Source of the DNA: Osedax fenrisi
Lineage: Eukaryota > Annelida > Polychaeta > Sabellida > Siboglinidae
Length of the DNA stretch: 64,000 nt
Direction: 5' to 3'
Assembly: GCA_964019155.1 (NCBI GenBank)
Contig: OZ025244.1
Span: forward strand, 15,774,893 to 15,838,892
The notes under the pieces are model-generated. The model searched no databases. It worked only from the letters and a program-made list of their open reading frames with translations, and was not told where the DNA came from. How positions within the stretch are numbered: the first letter of the stretch is position 1; every line of letters begins with the position of its first letter. Positions 61,380 through 64,000 of the stretch are shown one piece after another. Both the position numbers and the translations under genes were made by a program.

Positions 61380-61755
61380 CTATAATATATATTATCGGTA
61401 AATATTCATATTTTATTTCCAAAATTGCTCTACAACTTGTACATTTAGGACAAACATTTCCGAGATCAGATGAAATTAAATTATTAAAATTTATTTTTAA
61501 TATTTACCATAATTTTAGAAAATATTTTATTCAACCATAAATACTGAATTGGATCCTCACTATAATTTATATGACTAAAATACATACATTCTAATAAATA
61601 AATATAATATAAATACAATTATAAAATAAAAATATAAATATAATTGAATATCTAGTAAATACTATATGAATAAAACTTAATATCAAACAAGTTTTAGGGG
61701 CCTACCAAATCTCAGGGGGGCCTTGCCCCCGCAGCCCCCCCTGTGGCTACAGGCC

Positions 61756-62187
<432 letters not shown>

Positions 62188-62316
62188 TATACTAATAATA
62201 ATGGTAATAATAATGGTAATAGATTAAGTAATTATAATAACAGTTGTAATAATTATAATAATAATAATAATAGTTTTTGTAATTATAATAATAATAATTG
62301 TTTTAGTAATTATAAA

Positions 62317-62463
62317 ATGGGTTTCACATTAACTCGAACGCAATTATTAACTCTAATAATTAAATGTAAAACCCTTTTTATGGAGATTTAAATAATATAG
62401 TTAAACTTTAACCTTTAATTATTAGAGTTAATAATTGCATTCGAGTTTTGTGTAAAACCCCAT
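62317..62463. repeat. 147-bp hairpin / MITE-like element
   Basis: ATGGGTTTCACATTAACTCG at the left is answered by the complement of CGAGTTTTGTGTAAAACCCC at the right; CAATTATTAACTCTAATAAT is shared exactly. About 80 bp before the last MOCS2B exon. Confidence 0.85.
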
Positions 62464-62545
62464 TATAATAATAATATTTGTAGTAATTATAATAATGGTA
62501 ATGGTAGTATGTGTAATTATAATTATTATAATAATGATATCACAG

Positions 62546-62596
62546 GAAATATACAGTGATGCAGATCCCCTTTGGAAAGAAAATATAAAGGTGTAA
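62546..62596 (+). CDS. MOCS2: MOCS2B last coding exon
   Basis: A 51-bp exon after GATATCACAG. It reads EIYSDADPLWKENIKV and ends at TAA (62594-62596). It completes VPIWKKE-IY...WKEN, the usual MOCS2B C-terminus (KKEIYEESSTWKGNKEC in human), though the last cysteine-bearing residues differ. The predicted MOCS2B has 144 residues. The exon lies 6.65 kb from its predecessor; identity rests on motif, phase 0 on both sides and the acceptor. Confidence 0.85.
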   Translation, partial: EIYSDADPLWKENIKV

Positions 62597-62600
62597 TAAA
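62595..62600 (+). promoter_or_regulatory. AATAAA overlapping the MOCS2B stop codon
   Basis: The hexamer begins at the second base of TAA. If used, the mRNA would have a very short 3' UTR. Other AATAAA-like words follow in the AT-rich flank. Confidence 0.4.
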
Positions 62601-63073
62601 ACTAAACTATCTACATAATATTATTATAGGTTATACTTTATTATCTGTTTAATAATATTTAAATAATTAAAATATGTTACCTTTATAACATAGTAGTTAA
62701 TAGATACAATTTGTATATTTATATATACTTTATTTGAATATTATATATTCTATATTTTTATTTAATACATATACATGTATGAAATAAAATATATTATTTC
62801 AATTCATCATTAATAGCATAATTGTTTTGTTTGAAATAAATGTTATGCATCTGTATATAATTTTTTTTCATCACAAAATTAATTTAATATTTAAGGGTAT
62901 CCTAGTGTCTCTAAAGTGTGAATACTAACAAGATTATTACTATAACACATGTACACAATTATATTATTGTAAGTTATAGTATAATACAATTATAATAATA
63001 TATTATAACTACCTAATGATTTGATACTATTATTATAATTTGTATAATATTATGTAACTAATATTTAGTGTAT

Positions 63074-63110
<37 letters not shown>

Positions 63111-63544
63111 GTTTATAAAGATATATACATAATATATGATTTATAAATTAAATTTAATATACCAATACAATTCTGTATAATTCAATAATTATAGTAATTT
63201 TCAAACACAGTTTACTCAGAATAATTAATTTTAAATATGTTCCTATGTTGTAAATCGTATACACAGTTCAATATTGAATATTTTATTCTAACATTCCTAA
63301 TATATAATGAATATGTAATAATATGAATTCCAATTTTTTTATTTGTATTATGAATAGAATTTTATTTATGCGTATTTATTTGATTAATTACTGATTGTAA
63401 AATTATTTATAATTTTAACAATGAATTTTATATATATATAAAATGTTATTCTATATAGAAATATATAGAATAGTTTATTTTTTTATATAATAGTTTCATT
63501 AGTTACAGAATTTTTTTTTTTTAAGTTTTGGTAAAGTTTATTTT
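62601..63544. other. AT-rich DNA, no gene seen
   Basis: Low-complexity sequence with a (TA)n run at 63077-63104. Confidence 0.6.
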
Positions 63545-64000
63545 TTTTAATTATACATTTTTTAAGGCCCTCAATATTAGAGGAAAATAAAAATAATAGA
63601 GGATTAGCCAAGGTTTATTTAAATAAGAATTTTGTGTATATATTTTTTTTTTAGAAAGGAATTTTTGTTTAGAGTTTTCTAAAGTAGAAATGAATAAGTC
63701 AAAAGCATGATGCGCATTATCTATTCTGTATAAAGATGACCAATTATAATTTAGAAGATAGAGCTTAAACTCGCTTATATTATTCTGTGTCATATAATAT
63801 ATGAATTCATTATTTTTTTTAATAGAATTGTTAAATTTATTTAATTTATAAATACAAAAAATGGGTAAATGGTCACTAATATCATTATATAATAAACCAT
63901 TAGATATTGGTACATGATTATAATTTGTGTATATGTTATCAATTATGGTGGACGTTATATTAGTAATGCGTGAGGGTTTGGTTATTATTGGATGTAGACC
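63545..64000 (-). pseudogene. LINE fragment (endonuclease end and linker), runs off the window
   Basis: Minus strand from the right edge: KPSRITNITSTIIDNIYTN and LYNDISDHLPIF (endonuclease), then NISEFKLYLLNYNWSSLYRI and NAHHAFDLFISTLEN (linker before the reverse transcriptase). The frame is open over most of the segment, so this copy is less decayed than the others; the reverse transcriptase part is missing at 63545, where T-rich sequence begins. Confidence 0.8.

Overview
This is a very AT-rich, repeat-dominated piece of a eukaryotic, almost certainly metazoan, nuclear genome. It has split exons with GT/AG borders, AATAAA signals, several LINE clades, a Ty3/Gypsy-type element with an env-like region, hAT, MULE-like and mariner-like elements, a tRNA-derived SINE and very long triplet microsatellites. 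The LINE set and an env-bearing LTR element would fit an arthropod, perhaps a hemipteran-like insect, but that placement is an inference from repeat style only. There is no prokaryotic operon structure.

The only host gene I can name is MOCS2 (molybdopterin synthase, both subunits), spread over about 10.7 kb from 51912 to 62600 on the + strand. It is invisible as one long ORF because its exons are short and separated by repeats. Two exons encode the small subunit MOCS2A (ending in PPISGG); four exons encode the large subunit MOCS2B (motifs HRTGEVPVS and VPIWKKE). All inferred junctions keep frame. The first exon of MOCS2A was not found. The two ORFs lie in tandem, separated by a G-poor spacer. 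The last MOCS2B intron (6.65 kb) holds three long TAG arrays, a hAT element with a LINE inside it, and two MITE-like elements.

Other host-like signals are a candidate internal exon at 7829-7953, a candidate first exon at 28332-28388, and an intact 226-codon single-exon orphan ORF at 22897-23577 (-) with a membrane segment at each end and a lysine-rich middle.

Layout: 1-3525, 41-bp satellite. 3.5-8.1 kb, AT-rich DNA with local duplications. 8.1-10.3 kb, hAT-like non-autonomous element. 10.4-16.5 kb, SINE, R2-like LINE with a 46-bp target duplication, then a CFDP2/RTE-like LINE. 17.1-18.1 kb, TA-flanked element. 19.1-22.8 kb, 145-bp tandem repeat split by an antisense LINE. 24.2-25.7 kb, decayed LINE. 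28.5-34.5 kb, LTR-retrotransposon debris (gag knuckle, integrase, env) with a TTAA-flanked element and a LINE remnant. 34.9-41.7 kb, nested hAT elements and MITEs. 42.6-46.5 kb, a 3.84-kb MULE-like foldback element with arms over 800 bp, a 9-bp target duplication and a small acidic-repeat ORF. 46.7-50.9 kb, MITE and AT-rich DNA. 50.9-62.6 kb, MOCS2. 63.5-64 kb, another LINE running off the edge.

Most of the window is shaped by transposition and microsatellite growth rather than by cooperating genes; MOCS2 is the clear functional unit.
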